A stretch of 64,000 nucleotides of DNA from Bin75 sp965200435 (GCA_965200435.1 OZ241337.1:1984001-2048000); one strand, 5' to 3'. Positions 9,494 through 18,702 are shown, counted from the first letter of the stretch. Made by a program: numbers and translations. Notes: generated by a model not told the origin, from the letters alone.

Positions 9494-9967
9494 ATGGGAA
9501 CCGCAAGAGGCGAGTCGCCGGAAATCTTGCAGATCATGACCGGACCTTCCGGGCACCACGAGACAGGAGCCAAACGAAATCCGTTGATTCCCATGGGCTG
9601 TACGGTCCTGGCCGTCCTGGTGATTCCTCTAGGTATTTATTCGTTTGGACCCGAAGGCCCGATCAAAAAGAATGACGTGGTTTTTTCAACCGGCCAGCAT
9701 CGAGCCTATTTCGCGGATGAAAGCCAATACCAGGATTATCGCGGGTATTGTCTTCTCCAGGCCCGCGATCAGTTGCTGGTGCTGGAAAGTGCGGAGGCTC
9801 GTTCGGATAGGACCTATCTCGCCCAAACACTCGGGACGAAGAAACGGGAATTCCCTGCCTGTCCCTTGCAATCACACGTGATTCTGTCTGAACACCAGAT
9901 CACCCTCAGACCTGATCTGTGGGGCGGGCTTCAGGATGCCCTGGCCCGGTTCTTTTCATCGGGATGA
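9494..9967 (+). CDS. Single-pass membrane protein of unknown function
   Basis: 157 residues with a good ribosome-binding site (GAGAGGGTGAGAG). A hydrophilic N-terminus of about 30 residues precedes one transmembrane helix (MGCTVLAVLVIPLGIYSF), then an extracytoplasmic domain of about 100 residues. No family recognised. It follows the aspartoacylase-like gene by 11 bp and probably belongs to the same operon. Confidence 0.72.
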   Translation: MGTARGESPEILQIMTGPSGHHETGAKRNPLIPMGCTVLAVLVIPLGIYSFGPEGPIKKNDVVFSTGQHRAYFADESQYQDYRGYCLLQARDQLLVLESAEARSDRTYLAQTLGTKKREFPACPLQSHVILSEHQITLRPDLWGGLQDALARFFSSG

Positions 9968-10031
9968 TGCCGTTGGATCCGGTCTCTACCCGTATTGCCG
10001 CTTTTTCCTCCCTCGCCATTGGAAGGGGAAT

Positions 10032-10155
10032 GCTAGGTCGGATTAGCGAGGCGTAATCCGACAAAGGGTTGGGATGCCGGGTTACGGGTGTTCAGCGAAC
10101 CCAACTTACGGATGCTGCTGGTTCGAGGAGTGCCACAGGTTTTTGAACTTAAACA
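10032..10155. repeat. GGTCGGATTAGCG hairpin repeat joined to an IS481-type right end
   Basis: From 10032 the DNA reads as the dispersed GGTCGGATTAGCG...GTAATCCGAC hairpin followed by a second arm (CGGGTTACG...CGAACCCAACTTACGG). It is continued by GAGGAGTGCCACAGGTTTTTGAACTTAAACA, which closely matches the right terminus of the IS481-type element at 27343-28429. The left terminus is not recognisable, so this is a truncated non-autonomous copy of the kind found complete at 13182-13389. Confidence 0.68.
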
Positions 10156-10277
10156 GATGGCGTTGTGGATTGGGGATTGGAATCGGGGCGTGAGTGCGTT
10201 GCGATCCGGACGTGTATGGTGACACAATTCGGGGAGACGGACGGGAAGCGTGAAAAAAAGAGCACGGAGGGCAATGG

Positions 10278-10676
10278 ATGTCTTGGGGAATGAGATGGGC
10301 TGTTTGGGGATGCCTAGTGATGCTGACCGCGTGCGCCACGTTGTCGGGTCCTTTGGCCGTCTTGCCCATGACCAGTCCTGCTGCGGCCCAGGATAACCTT
10401 GAAGGGATTCAGGACTATCACGCCGGGAAGTGGCAAGCGGCGAAACGCCATTTTGAATCGGCGATTCGAGCCGACCCTGATTTGGCGGAAGCCCATTTCA
10501 ATCTGACCCTGACGCTTCACGAACTGGGCAAGCATCCTGAAGCCACGGTCCACTTCACCAGAGCGAGTGAACTGGCCCCGGGGAACAAAGAAATCGTGGA
10601 ATCCTCAGCTTATCGCAACCATCTCGGTTTGTCGTCGACCCTGGAGAGGCACCTGAGCGGAGGGTATCGGTATTGA
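10278..10676 (+). CDS. TPR lipoprotein
   Basis: 132 residues. The ATG at 10278 follows GGAGGG at a good distance. The signal peptide ends in the lipobox LTAC near residue 19. Two tetratricopeptide units follow (NLEGIQDYHAGKWQAAKRHFESAI and AEAHFNLTLTLHELGKHPEATVHF), the second with the canonical W/L/G/A/F/A/P pattern. It is a small lipid-anchored scaffold of unknown partner. Confidence 0.8.
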   Translation: MSWGMRWAVWGCLVMLTACATLSGPLAVLPMTSPAAAQDNLEGIQDYHAGKWQAAKRHFESAIRADPDLAEAHFNLTLTLHELGKHPEATVHFTRASELAPGNKEIVESSAYRNHLGLSSTLERHLSGGYRY

Positions 10677-10719
10677 GACTCCCGTTCGTCCGGGTGTTTG
10701 GGGCCGGCGTGCCTTGGTC

Positions 10720-11163
10720 ATGAATCACACATCCATCCGGTCCTATGTTCTCGTGGGCGTTCAGTTTACCTGTCTCGTGGCGATCCTGGTTTCCGGTCCA
10801 TGGGTCGCCCGACGTGGATGGTTCTTCGCGTTGGAACTAGTGGGCTTCCTGTTGGGGATTTGGGCGATCTTCAGTATGAAGGTCAAACAGGTCAACGTTT
10901 TTCCAGAAGTCAGGGCCGGAAGTCACCTGGGGACCAATGGCCCGTATCGGTGGGTCCGGCATCCCATGTACACGGCGTTGCTGCTCATCATGCTGTCGTT
11001 GGTGTGCGAGTCGTTTTCATATTGGCGAGGGTTTTGGTGGATACTCCTGAGCGCGGACCTGGTCGTGAAACTCTCCTATGAAGAGAGATTGTTACAGGAA
11101 GTCTTTGACGACTATGAGGCCTACCGGTTTCGGACGTGGCGACTCGTCCCGTGGGTGTTCTGA
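10720..11163 (+). CDS. Isoprenylcysteine carboxyl methyltransferase-like membrane protein
   Basis: About 147 residues with four or five hydrophobic segments. The motif NGPYRWVRHPMY followed by LSYEERLL..F.DYEAYR is the signature of the ICMT/phospholipid methyltransferase superfamily (PF04140/PF04191), in which it forms the S-adenosylmethionine and product site. The ATG at 10720 is preferred over an upstream TTG. Bacterial members methylate lipids or small molecules, and the substrate is not predictable. Confidence 0.82.
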   Translation: MNHTSIRSYVLVGVQFTCLVAILVSGPWVARRGWFFALELVGFLLGIWAIFSMKVKQVNVFPEVRAGSHLGTNGPYRWVRHPMYTALLLIMLSLVCESFSYWRGFWWILLSADLVVKLSYEERLLQEVFDDYEAYRFRTWRLVPWVF

Positions 11164-11246
11164 GGACGTGGGATTCGCTCTCATTCTCCCGGACTTCATT
11201 GTCTTGTCGGGCAGGATTTTTGCGTGAGCCTGCAACGGTTGTCGCG

Positions 11247-11840
11247 ATGATTTATTTTCAAACCAAACCTGACGCCGTGTTTGAGGCTATTCTGAAAGAA
11301 GCCTTCGCCAGTGAAGCGTCGGAAATCCAGTTACTGTCGGACGACGGGGCCATCGATTCCTGGGAAGGGTTGTATCCGGAAACCTCGCGACGGCTCTGTC
11401 CTTATGAAGCCGTGCGGGTGCTGACTCAATTGTCGGCTGCGGTGAATGATTCACACGTCTATCGCTTAACCGATCTGCACTGGCTTGTGCTGTACGAAAC
11501 GTTAAAGAATTTCTGTGCGACCCATAATGATTTACTCGATGATTGCGACCAGGGCACCAGATCCGTTGGAGCGTACAACCTTGGGGAAGTGGACGGAGAG
11601 GCGCTGATCAACATTTATTTTTGGGATACGGACGTTCTCTTGCACGAGAGAGGAAAGACGTGGGGCGACTTGCACGCAGAACATCACCCTCAACGGAAGG
11701 CTCCCGGAGTACATCCGTTTGAACAGGAGACTATTCTGTCCGCCCTGGAACCCGTCGATGAGCCTGGTTGGATCGTGAGGGACCCCCACGAATATTTCCG
11801 GGCAGGTTCCACTCGGTATCCGGATGATGGCGACGGATAA
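11247..11840 (+). CDS. Conserved-looking cytosolic protein of unknown function
   Basis: About 197 residues from the ATG at 11247; upstream in-frame codons encode an unlikely Ser/Arg-rich sequence. It is acidic, without signal peptide or membrane segment, with aromatic and Asp-rich patches such as YFWDTDVLLHERGKTW and DEPGWIVRDPHEYF. No family recognised. It converges on the DUF1015 gene with a 12-bp gap. Confidence 0.65.
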   Translation: MIYFQTKPDAVFEAILKEAFASEASEIQLLSDDGAIDSWEGLYPETSRRLCPYEAVRVLTQLSAAVNDSHVYRLTDLHWLVLYETLKNFCATHNDLLDDCDQGTRSVGAYNLGEVDGEALINIYFWDTDVLLHERGKTWGDLHAEHHPQRKAPGVHPFEQETILSALEPVDEPGWIVRDPHEYFRAGSTRYPDDGDG

Positions 11841-11852
11841 CCCGGACGCCAC

Positions 11853-13106
11853 TCATGCATCACGGAGCATGTGCACGAATAAGCCGTCACGGAGCTTGGG
11901 CTCGAACCACGTGCTCTTGGGTGGCATAAGGCCTTGGGCATCCGCAACGGCCATGAGTTCCTCAATGGTCGTGGGGGACAACCAGAACGCGACGGCCCAC
12001 TCTCCTCCATCCACCTTTGAGGCCAGGGTTTTCGGCGGGTGAATGCCTCCGACGAAATCAATCCTCGGGTCGGAACGTTGATTCGTAATGCCGAGCAGGG
12101 GGATGAGCACGAGATCGGTCAAGAGCGACACGGCCAACCCGTTCACCGGATTCTGCCCCATTTCGGCTCGATGGTCCGGCGTCAATTTGGGAAGCGCACG
12201 ATGCCAGCGGCCGTCCAGGTACACGTCAAATCCGACGTTCGGAGCCTGCCCCGGTTGTGTGGTGGGCTGTACGTCATAGTTCAAGGCCAAGGCGTCAAGG
12301 AATGCCCGTGGGGTGTGCCCATTCAGATCGCGTACCACGCGGTTATAGGGTAGGATTTGCAATTCATCGTGCGGAAAGATGACGCACAAAAATCCGTCCT
12401 CGCGGTGCCGTGACGATCCTGCGTCACTGGGTAGTCGTGACGCGCGTACCCGGCTGGCGGCGGCAGAGCGGTGGTGCCCGTCGGCAATGTACAACGCGTC
12501 AACGTCCTTGAAATCTTTGACCAGTTTTTCAATGGTCGCGCGGTCACGAAGACTCCAGACGGTGTGCTCCACACCGTCTTCGGCGGTAAAGCGAACGTCC
12601 GGCGCGGTGGCCGTGACGTTCGTGAGCCAGTGTTCGAATTGAACCGTGCGGCGGTAAAAGAGGAGGACGGGTCCGGATTGCGAATCGTGCGTTTCGATCA
12701 CTCGCACACGATCGTTTTCCTTGGCGGGTTTGGTTAGTTCGTGTTTTTTGATGATTCCACGGTCGTACTCGTCGATCGAGGCGAGTGCGACGAGGCCGGT
12801 CTGTTTATGTGTCTCCCAGCGCTGGCGATAGACCCCGAACATGGCGTGGCTTTCTTGTACCAGGACGCCGTCTTCAAGAAACCGCTGAAGGATGGCGGCT
12901 CCTTTTTCGTAGACTTCCATTGAATAGGGATCGATTCCGTCAGGCAACTCCAATTCGGCTCGCCCGACCCGGAGAAAACAGTAAGGATTCCCATCGGCAA
13001 TGTGGTGTGCCTCGTCCAGGGAGACGACGTCATAAGGTGGCGCAGCCACTTGGGCTGCGTATTCCGGTTTGGGCCTTACGGCACGAAAAGGCATGATGGT
13101 CGCCAT
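11853..13106 (-). CDS. DUF1015 family protein
   Basis: About 417 residues; the ATG at 13106 has a perfect AAGGAGG site. The N-terminus MPFRAVRP...APPYDVVSLDEA and the central IADGHHRSAAA are hallmarks of DUF1015 (PF06245). The DGHHR motif resembles the ParB/Srx-like active site shared with the archaeal ADP-dependent serine kinase SerK and SbnI, so a nucleotide-dependent small-molecule kinase role is possible. That link is family knowledge plus inference; no bacterial DUF1015 function can be read here. Confidence 0.88.
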   Translation of the reverse strand: MATIMPFRAVRPKPEYAAQVAAPPYDVVSLDEAHHIADGNPYCFLRVGRAELELPDGIDPYSMEVYEKGAAILQRFLEDGVLVQESHAMFGVYRQRWETHKQTGLVALASIDEYDRGIIKKHELTKPAKENDRVRVIETHDSQSGPVLLFYRRTVQFEHWLTNVTATAPDVRFTAEDGVEHTVWSLRDRATIEKLVKDFKDVDALYIADGHHRSAAASRVRASRLPSDAGSSRHREDGFLCVIFPHDELQILPYNRVVRDLNGHTPRAFLDALALNYDVQPTTQPGQAPNVGFDVYLDGRWHRALPKLTPDHRAEMGQNPVNGLAVSLLTDLVLIPLLGITNQRSDPRIDFVGGIHPPKTLASKVDGGEWAVAFWLSPTTIEELMAVADAQGLMPPKSTWFEPKLRDGLFVHMLRDA

Positions 13107-13181
13107 GGGTCCTCCTTGTTCGATTGTTCTGCAAGACGGGACACTGTAACATAGTGTAGACGGCTTCGACACTCCAGAGGG

Positions 13182-13389
13182 TGTATGGGGCCACCACCTT
13201 TGGCACAGGAATCCGTCCCTCCTGTCATCCTCGGCATTTGCAATCGAGGATCCAGAATTTGCAGGTCGGATTAGCGAAGCGTAATCCGACAAAGGGCTGG
13301 GGATATCGGGTTACGCCGTTCGGCTGACCTGACCTACGGGGGCTCCTTCTCCTGTGTCGAGGAGTGCCAAGGGTTTCTGAACTTATACA
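13182..13389. mobile_element. Non-autonomous (MITE-like) relative of the IS481-type element
   Basis: A 208-bp element with the same termini as the autonomous IS at 27343-28429: left TGTATGGGGCCACCACCTTT then GGCAC, right GAGGAGTGCCAAGGGTTT then CTGAACTTATACA. Between them it carries no transposase, only the GGTCGGATTAGCG/CGTAATCCGAC hairpin repeat and its second arm. No target duplication is recognisable at its borders. It lies between the DUF1015 promoter and the end of the metal locus. Confidence 0.78.
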
Positions 13390-13475
13390 ACGCGCGTCGT
13401 TCTGAGAATCGAGGCGGGGAGGGCACACAAGAACGATGATCGTTCAGGCCAGTCAATGGCAGGTCTGTCGCGGCG

Positions 13476-14285
13476 TTATCTTGTCAATTCAAAATCGATC
13501 GGGTGTTGACCATCCGGCGTCACGGTCACAGGTTGTTCTTTCATGCCGAGAACGGGATGCCATGCCACCAGCGTATAGTCGCCGGGCGGAACTTGGCTGA
13601 TCTCGAACCCCCCCGATTCATCGGAAATGGCGTAATAGGGATTCTTGACCACGTACAGCCAATTCTCCATAAAATCGTGACGATCACACGTCAAGACCAC
13701 GGCAACGGCACGACGCATCTTTTGGGCGGGAAAGACTTTTTCCGTCTGTCCTTGGGATCGGAGACTCTGCGTATGCAAGGTTCTCATAATTTTTGTTTTT
13801 CGACCTTTTAACGCATACGTATGGAGCGTGTGCTTGATGGGATCGTGATTGACGAATTGCACGGACTCGTCTGCCGTAATCACGCCGGTGAATGGGCCGA
13901 AACTGCATTGCTTGAGCCGAACGCCAAGGTTCAACTCGTGGCCACCGGCATAGTGAAATGCTCCGCGACCCTGTCCGGTGGCTGTGTCGTGATACGAAGC
14001 AAATGGTTTGCCTGTTTCCACGCCCTCCAGGGCGATGACCACACCTTTCACCCTGCCGTCGTGCATTTCGAGTTTGGTCAGCATACGTTCCGGCCCGCAC
14101 ACCTCCGGCCCGTTCCGCACTTCAAACCGTCTTGGGGCATGGGGGAAGGTGCCCGTGAAGATCACCTTCCCCGTGATGGTTGCCCTGTTTTCGACCTCGC
14201 CTACGTCGTAGGCAAATGCCGCACCTGCGAATCCTGACCACACAACAAGAGAAAACCAGGTTATTGTACGGATGCAGGGCCACAT
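13476..14285 (-). CDS. Secreted cupredoxin-like protein with carboxypeptidase-regulatory-like domain (paralogue)
   Basis: About 269 residues. The start at 14285 has an AAAGGAG site and gives a clean signal peptide (…AAFA-Y). It has the same order of motifs as the protein at 5098-6021: ATITGKVIFTG, a strand VQFVNHDPIKHTLH offering histidines, then LTCDRHDFMENW (Cys-x2-His-x2-Met) and a C-terminal beta sandwich YAISDESGGFEISQVPPGDYTLVAWHP. The first histidine plus C/H/M fit a type 1-like copper centre. It ends a minus-strand cluster with a Met/His-rich outer-membrane protein and a small His/Cys protein, which supports a metal role. Copper specificity is inferred. Confidence 0.82.
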   Translation of the reverse strand: MWPCIRTITWFSLVVWSGFAGAAFAYDVGEVENRATITGKVIFTGTFPHAPRRFEVRNGPEVCGPERMLTKLEMHDGRVKGVVIALEGVETGKPFASYHDTATGQGRGAFHYAGGHELNLGVRLKQCSFGPFTGVITADESVQFVNHDPIKHTLHTYALKGRKTKIMRTLHTQSLRSQGQTEKVFPAQKMRRAVAVVLTCDRHDFMENWLYVVKNPYYAISDESGGFEISQVPPGDYTLVAWHPVLGMKEQPVTVTPDGQHPIDFELTR

Positions 14286-14345
14286 GGGGTTTCTCCTTTG
14301 CAACGTGATGTCAGTCATCTTTTTTTCGGCAGCGAGTCGCTCAAA

Positions 14346-15698
14346 TCAATAGACCCCCTGCCACCCGAACGTTACGACCGCATCGGTCTCGAGTTGGCCG
14401 TCCAGATACTGGTAGATCGGGAACCCGCCTTCTATGGCCAGTCGATTTTCCAACTCCATAAAATCCGGGAGCAGGACGTTGAGGCCAAACAGGATATCCA
14501 GACGTTGCCCACCCAGGAGCTGAGGAAAGGCGGTTTGGACCGTGGGGTGCGCATGGTCCATCTCTCCATGGTGTAGACAGACGTGCCCTGTTTCGCTCAT
14601 CGTATGCCCGGTATCCATGTGCCCAGTGCGCCCAGTGTCCATGTGCATACCGTTGGCTGCCGGGCGGTGACAAATATGTTGTCTGTTGATTTGGGAATCG
14701 AAGCCATCATAGGCTTCCCAGTGATTCCAACTCAGACGGACCGAACTGCTCAGCGTATTTTCGATGACTTCATAGGCGCCGTGGACGTTGATGGTATAGG
14801 CGTCACCTTTGGAAAAATCATTGGAATTTCTGCCTAACCGCAGAGTGCCGAGAGCTTGAATACCCCAAGAAGCTCGACCCATCTCCCCTCCGTACGTGAT
14901 CCCGGGATAAAAATCGACGGTCCCTGAACCAAGGTGCATGGGATAGGGCAATCGTATTTCCCGCGGTGAACCGTCATGAGCTACCGGGGCGACATCCGTC
15001 GGTTCGATGCTTCCCGTAGGCACACTCAGCGACAGGTTCATATGAAAGCGGTGGGCTCCAAGGCTTGGTGCTTCGACGGCCCAGAGTCGCCAAAGCGATC
15101 CGAATCGAAGATCGCCGAATCCTTCCGAACTGGTCGTAAATTTCGTTCCGTCATTCATCACGTGCTTCATGCTGTTTTGCAGGTACGGTACCATGAGCGT
15201 CAGGGTCACGGTGTCGTTCCATCCATACATGAACCCGAACATGTGCATCCACATGCGCATTGATTCCGGAAGCACCCTGTACCCTGCTACGCGACAATCA
15301 TGACCCGTTACGCATTGATGATCGGGAAAGGCGGAAGAAAATACGGTTTTCCCATAGTCGCGGGCCACGTCATTGCTCGCGCTATCGGTTCCGATTCGCG
15401 TGCCTTCCATGAACATGTGCATCAGGCGATAGGAGAACATGATTTCCCCTGCTTCATGCGTGTGATCGCCCATCATCCCGATCGGGGCGTGCGCATTCGG
15501 CTTGTCGTCGGTGTAAAAGTTCCCTGTGGTCAGCTTTTCTCCTTTTTCGGCCAATCCCTCTGCGATGGATTCTTCGACGCCGTCAAGCATGCCGTCCAAT
15601 AACGCTGCGTGACCCCCTGGCGCGCCGCCCCACGTTAGGCAGAATAAAAAAATCCACAATATCCTTCCCGGTTTCAACGGGTTTCGTCTTCGGTTCAT
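14346..15698 (-). CDS. Met/His-rich outer-membrane barrel protein, probably copper-associated
   Basis: About 450 residues with a signal peptide ending near GGHA. The conserved stretch GMMGDHTHEAGEIMFSYR, then MHMFMEG, and MRMWMHMFGFMYG, belong to a family of 'transporter'-annotated barrel proteins (MetA-pathway-like, PF13557-type) that I know from copper-oxidase neighbourhoods. Alternating beta strands continue to the C-terminus, which ends FGWQGVY. A loop near residue 360 is extraordinarily rich in His, Met and Asp (NGMHMDTGRTGHMDTGHTM, then HVCLHHGEMDHAH) and is a likely metal-binding surface. It lies between the small His/Cys protein and the cupredoxin-like gene. Confidence 0.8.
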   Translation of the reverse strand: MNRRRNPLKPGRILWIFLFCLTWGGAPGGHAALLDGMLDGVEESIAEGLAEKGEKLTTGNFYTDDKPNAHAPIGMMGDHTHEAGEIMFSYRLMHMFMEGTRIGTDSASNDVARDYGKTVFSSAFPDHQCVTGHDCRVAGYRVLPESMRMWMHMFGFMYGWNDTVTLTLMVPYLQNSMKHVMNDGTKFTTSSEGFGDLRFGSLWRLWAVEAPSLGAHRFHMNLSLSVPTGSIEPTDVAPVAHDGSPREIRLPYPMHLGSGTVDFYPGITYGGEMGRASWGIQALGTLRLGRNSNDFSKGDAYTINVHGAYEVIENTLSSSVRLSWNHWEAYDGFDSQINRQHICHRPAANGMHMDTGRTGHMDTGHTMSETGHVCLHHGEMDHAHPTVQTAFPQLLGGQRLDILFGLNVLLPDFMELENRLAIEGGFPIYQYLDGQLETDAVVTFGWQGVY

Positions 15699-15858
15699 TT
15701 GCAAACTTTTCCTCGCAAAAAGTCCTTAAAATCGATTGTCGTAATTTCTCGGAATGAGTCATAAGGCTTCCTTTTGAAATGGGAACACAACATTTCCGTC
15801 GATGTGGGTATCTCTTGACGGAAAAATGTCTTGATTGTTGAAGGAAAGACCCGAGAGA

Positions 15859-16158
15859 TTAGAGGCTGGGAGGACCGCGAGAAAAGCGAAGCGTTGGAAC
15901 GGTCAGGGTGACCGGATGAACGACGGAGATTTTTAAGGCGTGTAAAACGGTCAGGGGGCCATCGAAAACCGGCTCGGCGACGCTGACCACTTGGCCCGCC
16001 GCACACATCAAGGAACAGAGAATAGTCGAATGGGTGGCCGCATTATGATGAACGTGGTGCAGGGAATGAGCGGCCGCCTGACTGGACACCACGCCACTGA
16101 TGACCAGGAAACAGATCAAGGTCCCGAGAATGAACGCTGTGCGAAACGGGCGAGTCAT
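15859..16158 (-). CDS. Small secreted His/Cys-rich protein
   Basis: About 99 residues from the ATG at 16158. A hydrophobic signal or anchor segment is followed by AHSLHHVHHNAATHSTILC and then SLMCAAGQ: five or six histidines next to a Cys-x3-Cys pair, a plausible metal-loading site. The C-terminal half is plain. It is the first gene of the minus-strand metal locus, which makes a sensing or delivery role in metal handling likely, but the family is only loosely remembered and the function is open. Confidence 0.68.
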   Translation of the reverse strand: MTRPFRTAFILGTLICFLVISGVVSSQAAAHSLHHVHHNAATHSTILCSLMCAAGQVVSVAEPVFDGPLTVLHALKISVVHPVTLTVPTLRFSRGPPSL

Positions 16159-16232
16159 GACATCAATGCTTTCAAACAACTCTAGGCATAATTTCCCCGG
16201 ACGTCAAGAAAGTTGGGAGGTGTCTGTTATTG

Positions 16233-16442
16233 ATGCAGAAAGCGAGCGATGCGTTGGGCCGAGGGCTGGACGTAAAAATCCGGTTGGAGTTGCAACCCAT
16301 TCGGTTTCATCTTTATGGAATAGACGGGTGGAATCTGACGGTGATGATGTCCGTCTGCGCAGACGAAACTGACGCTGCACGAAAGATTCGGAGACTTGTC
16401 TTACGTCTGCTGGAAACAGCCTTACAGTCTTTACGACGATGA
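16233..16442 (+). CDS. Possible small protein of unknown function
   Basis: 69 residues with a fair ribosome-binding site (GGGAGGTG, 10 bases before the ATG). The sequence is of ordinary composition, with a beta-like part (VKIRLELQPIRFHLYGIDGWNLTVMMSV) and an amphipathic C-terminal helix. It sits alone between two minus-strand genes and could be spurious. Confidence 0.38.
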   Translation: MQKASDALGRGLDVKIRLELQPIRFHLYGIDGWNLTVMMSVCADETDAARKIRRLVLRLLETALQSLRR

Positions 16443-16448
16443 GCGATG

Positions 16449-16481
16449 AAAGGGGGGAGAAGGTCACGCCTTCCCCCCTTT
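16449..16481 (-). terminator. Hairpin downstream of the RRM gene
   Basis: AAAGGGGGG with an inner GAAGG pairs with CCTTCCCCCCTTT across a short loop. It lies just past the stop of the RRM gene and on the other side just past the small plus-strand ORF, so it may stop transcription from both. The T run is short. Confidence 0.5.
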
Positions 16482-16492
16482 CCCCACCGGCG

Positions 16493-16804
16493 TTACGGGC
16501 GATCGTGCCGTCCGCCACGGCCGCCGCCGAACCCACCGCGGCCGCCGGGCCTCGATTCTTGGGGCCTGGCTTGATTCACGGTTAACGTCCGGCCGTCCAA
16601 TTGGGTACCGTTCAGCGCAGTAATGGCTGCTTTGCCTTCTTCTTCCGAAGGCATTTCGACAAAACCAAAACCCCGGGACCGGCCGGTATATTTGTCGGTG
16701 ATGATTTTTGCAGAATCCACGTTGCCATGTTGGGTAAACAGATCCGTTAATTCCGCTTCGGTCGTCGGATATGGCAATCCGCCCACATAAATTTTAAACG
16801 GCAT
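16493..16804 (-). CDS. RRM-type RNA-binding protein with glycine-rich tail
   Basis: 103 residues, AAAGGAG site. A single RNA recognition motif spans residues 2-78: RNP-2 is IYVGGLPY and RNP-1 is RGFGFVEM, with the conserved aromatic residues that stack on RNA. The tail is Gly/Arg-rich (GGRGGFGGGRGG). This is the layout of bacterial cold-inducible Rbp proteins, which act as RNA chaperones in the cytosol. Confidence 0.95.
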   Translation of the reverse strand: MPFKIYVGGLPYPTTEAELTDLFTQHGNVDSAKIITDKYTGRSRGFGFVEMPSEEEGKAAITALNGTQLDGRTLTVNQARPQESRPGGRGGFGGGRGGRHDRP

Positions 16805-17049
16805 AAAAAAACTCCTTTAAAGGATTGGGGATTGACATTCGAAAAACAGGAAAGGATGGGCCGAAGCTCGACTGGAGAAAAGCAGCTTGGGTCAGCTTTC
16901 GATCAGATTTCCGATTGCACCCTCGATTAGTAAATGGCCATGACGTCAACGCAGGCCACCGTCTTCTAGAAGGCTAAAAATAGCACATCTTTTCCGGGAA
17001 GACAACAGAGTCGCACAAAAGGCTGTCGGGGAGAGTCGCTCCGTCGAAT

Positions 17050-18702
17050 CTACGGTTTGGCCTGGTTGCCGAGTTGAACTAGAGGGCGTTGGGCGTCGAG
17101 GTCGGCGTAAAAGTCCTGCCCTTTGTGATTGATGACGATGAAGGCTGGGAAGTCTTCGACCTCGATTTTCCACACGGCTTCCATGCCCAGGTCTTCGAAT
17201 TCCAGGATTTCAACTTTTTTGATGCTGTGCTCGGCCAGCCGTGCCGCGGGTCCACCGATGGACCCCAGATAGAATCCTCCATACTTCCGGCAGGCCTCAC
17301 GCACCTGTCGGGAGCGGTTGCCTTTGGCCAGCATGACCATGCTGCCCCCCTCGGCCTGAAATCGATCCACGTAGGAGTCCATGCGTCCGGCGGTCGTAGG
17401 GCCGAAGGACCCTGAGGCGTAGCCTTCGGGTTTTTTGGCCGGACCGGCATAATACACGACGTGATTCTTGAAATACTCCGGAAGGCCCTTTCCGGCATCC
17501 AAGTGTTCCTTCAGCCGGGCATGAGCGATGTCCCGGGCTACGACGATTGGTCCGGTCAACGACAACCTGGTGGCTACCGGATGTTTGCGCAACGCTGAAA
17601 GAATGGCCGGCATTGGCCGGTTCAGGTCGATCTTGACGACTTTCCCATCCAGGTCTTTTGCCTCGATGTCCGGGAGGTATTGCGCAGGATTGGTTTCAAG
17701 TTGTTCGAGGAAGACCCCGTCTTTGGTAAGTTTACCCAGGATTTGCCGGTCGGCCGAGCAGGAGACGCCCAGGCCAACCGGGCAGGACGCACCATGACGA
17801 GGCAGGCGAATCACCCGTACGTCATGTGCGAAATATTTGCCCCCGAATTGGGCGCCGATGCCGGTTTCGGCACAGAGTCGCAAAATGTCCTTTTCGAAGT
17901 CGATGTCTCGAAACGCACGACCCAACTGATTTCCAGAAGTCGGGAGATCGTCGAGATAATGGCAACTCGCGAGTTTGACGGTTTTCAAGGTGAACTCTGC
18001 GGACAGTCCTCCGATGACGATGGCCAAGTGGTAGGGTGGGCAGGCCGAGGTTCCGATCGTGCGGATTTTTTTCGCAACAAAGGCAAGCAGGGCTTTCGGA
18101 TTCAGCAGGGCTTTGGTTTCTTGATAGAGAAAAGTTTTGTTCGCTGACCCGCCGCCTTTGGCGATAAACAGGAAACGATATTCCGCGCCGGATTCGGCAT
18201 AGAGCTCGATCTGCGCCGGGAGGTTCGTGCCGGTATTTTTCTCAGCATACATGTCGAGGGGAGCCATCTGCGAATAGCGCAGATGACGTTGCGCGTAGGC
18301 TTCATAAATGCCGCGCGAGAGCGCTTCGGCGTCATTGCCGGTCGTGAACACCTGCTGTCCCTTATATCCGATGGCGATGGCCGTGCCGGTATCCTGACAG
18401 CCCGGCAGCACCCGTCCGGCGGCGATGTTGGCATTCTTGAGCAATTCCAACGCGACGAAGCGATCGTTCTCCGAGGCTTCAGGGTCGTCCAGAATGTTGT
18501 TCAATTGTTTGAGGTGACTCGCTCGCAGCAAATGCGCGACGTCATCCATCGCTTCCCGAGCCAGAATCGTGAGGGCTTCGGGCTGAACAAGGAGGATTTC
18601 CCGTCCGTCGAAAACGGTTGTGGCGACGTGGTCCGGCGTCAACAGGCGATACGCCGTTGTATCTGGCCGATGTTCAAAGATCTCCTGATACTGAAATTCC
18701 AT
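17050..18702 (-). CDS. Fumarate hydratase class I (iron-sulfur, oxygen-sensitive type)
   Basis: About 550 residues. It is a single-chain class I fumarase with the N-terminal catalytic part (VLPGCQDTGTAIAIGYKG, FIAKGGGSANKT) and the C-terminal part (GPTTAGRMDSYVDRF, GGPAARLAEHSIK) fused, as in FumA/FumB. The conserved cysteines (GCQDTG, SACPPYH and a later RLCAE) are candidates for the [4Fe-4S] cluster that dehydrates malate to fumarate. The start at 18702 has GGAG at a fair distance. Such an enzyme suits a reductive or ordinary TCA cycle at low oxygen. Confidence 0.95.
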   Translation of the reverse strand: MEFQYQEIFEHRPDTTAYRLLTPDHVATTVFDGREILLVQPEALTILAREAMDDVAHLLRASHLKQLNNILDDPEASENDRFVALELLKNANIAAGRVLPGCQDTGTAIAIGYKGQQVFTTGNDAEALSRGIYEAYAQRHLRYSQMAPLDMYAEKNTGTNLPAQIELYAESGAEYRFLFIAKGGGSANKTFLYQETKALLNPKALLAFVAKKIRTIGTSACPPYHLAIVIGGLSAEFTLKTVKLASCHYLDDLPTSGNQLGRAFRDIDFEKDILRLCAETGIGAQFGGKYFAHDVRVIRLPRHGASCPVGLGVSCSADRQILGKLTKDGVFLEQLETNPAQYLPDIEAKDLDGKVVKIDLNRPMPAILSALRKHPVATRLSLTGPIVVARDIAHARLKEHLDAGKGLPEYFKNHVVYYAGPAKKPEGYASGSFGPTTAGRMDSYVDRFQAEGGSMVMLAKGNRSRQVREACRKYGGFYLGSIGGPAARLAEHSIKKVEILEFEDLGMEAVWKIEVEDFPAFIVINHKGQDFYADLDAQRPLVQLGNQAKP

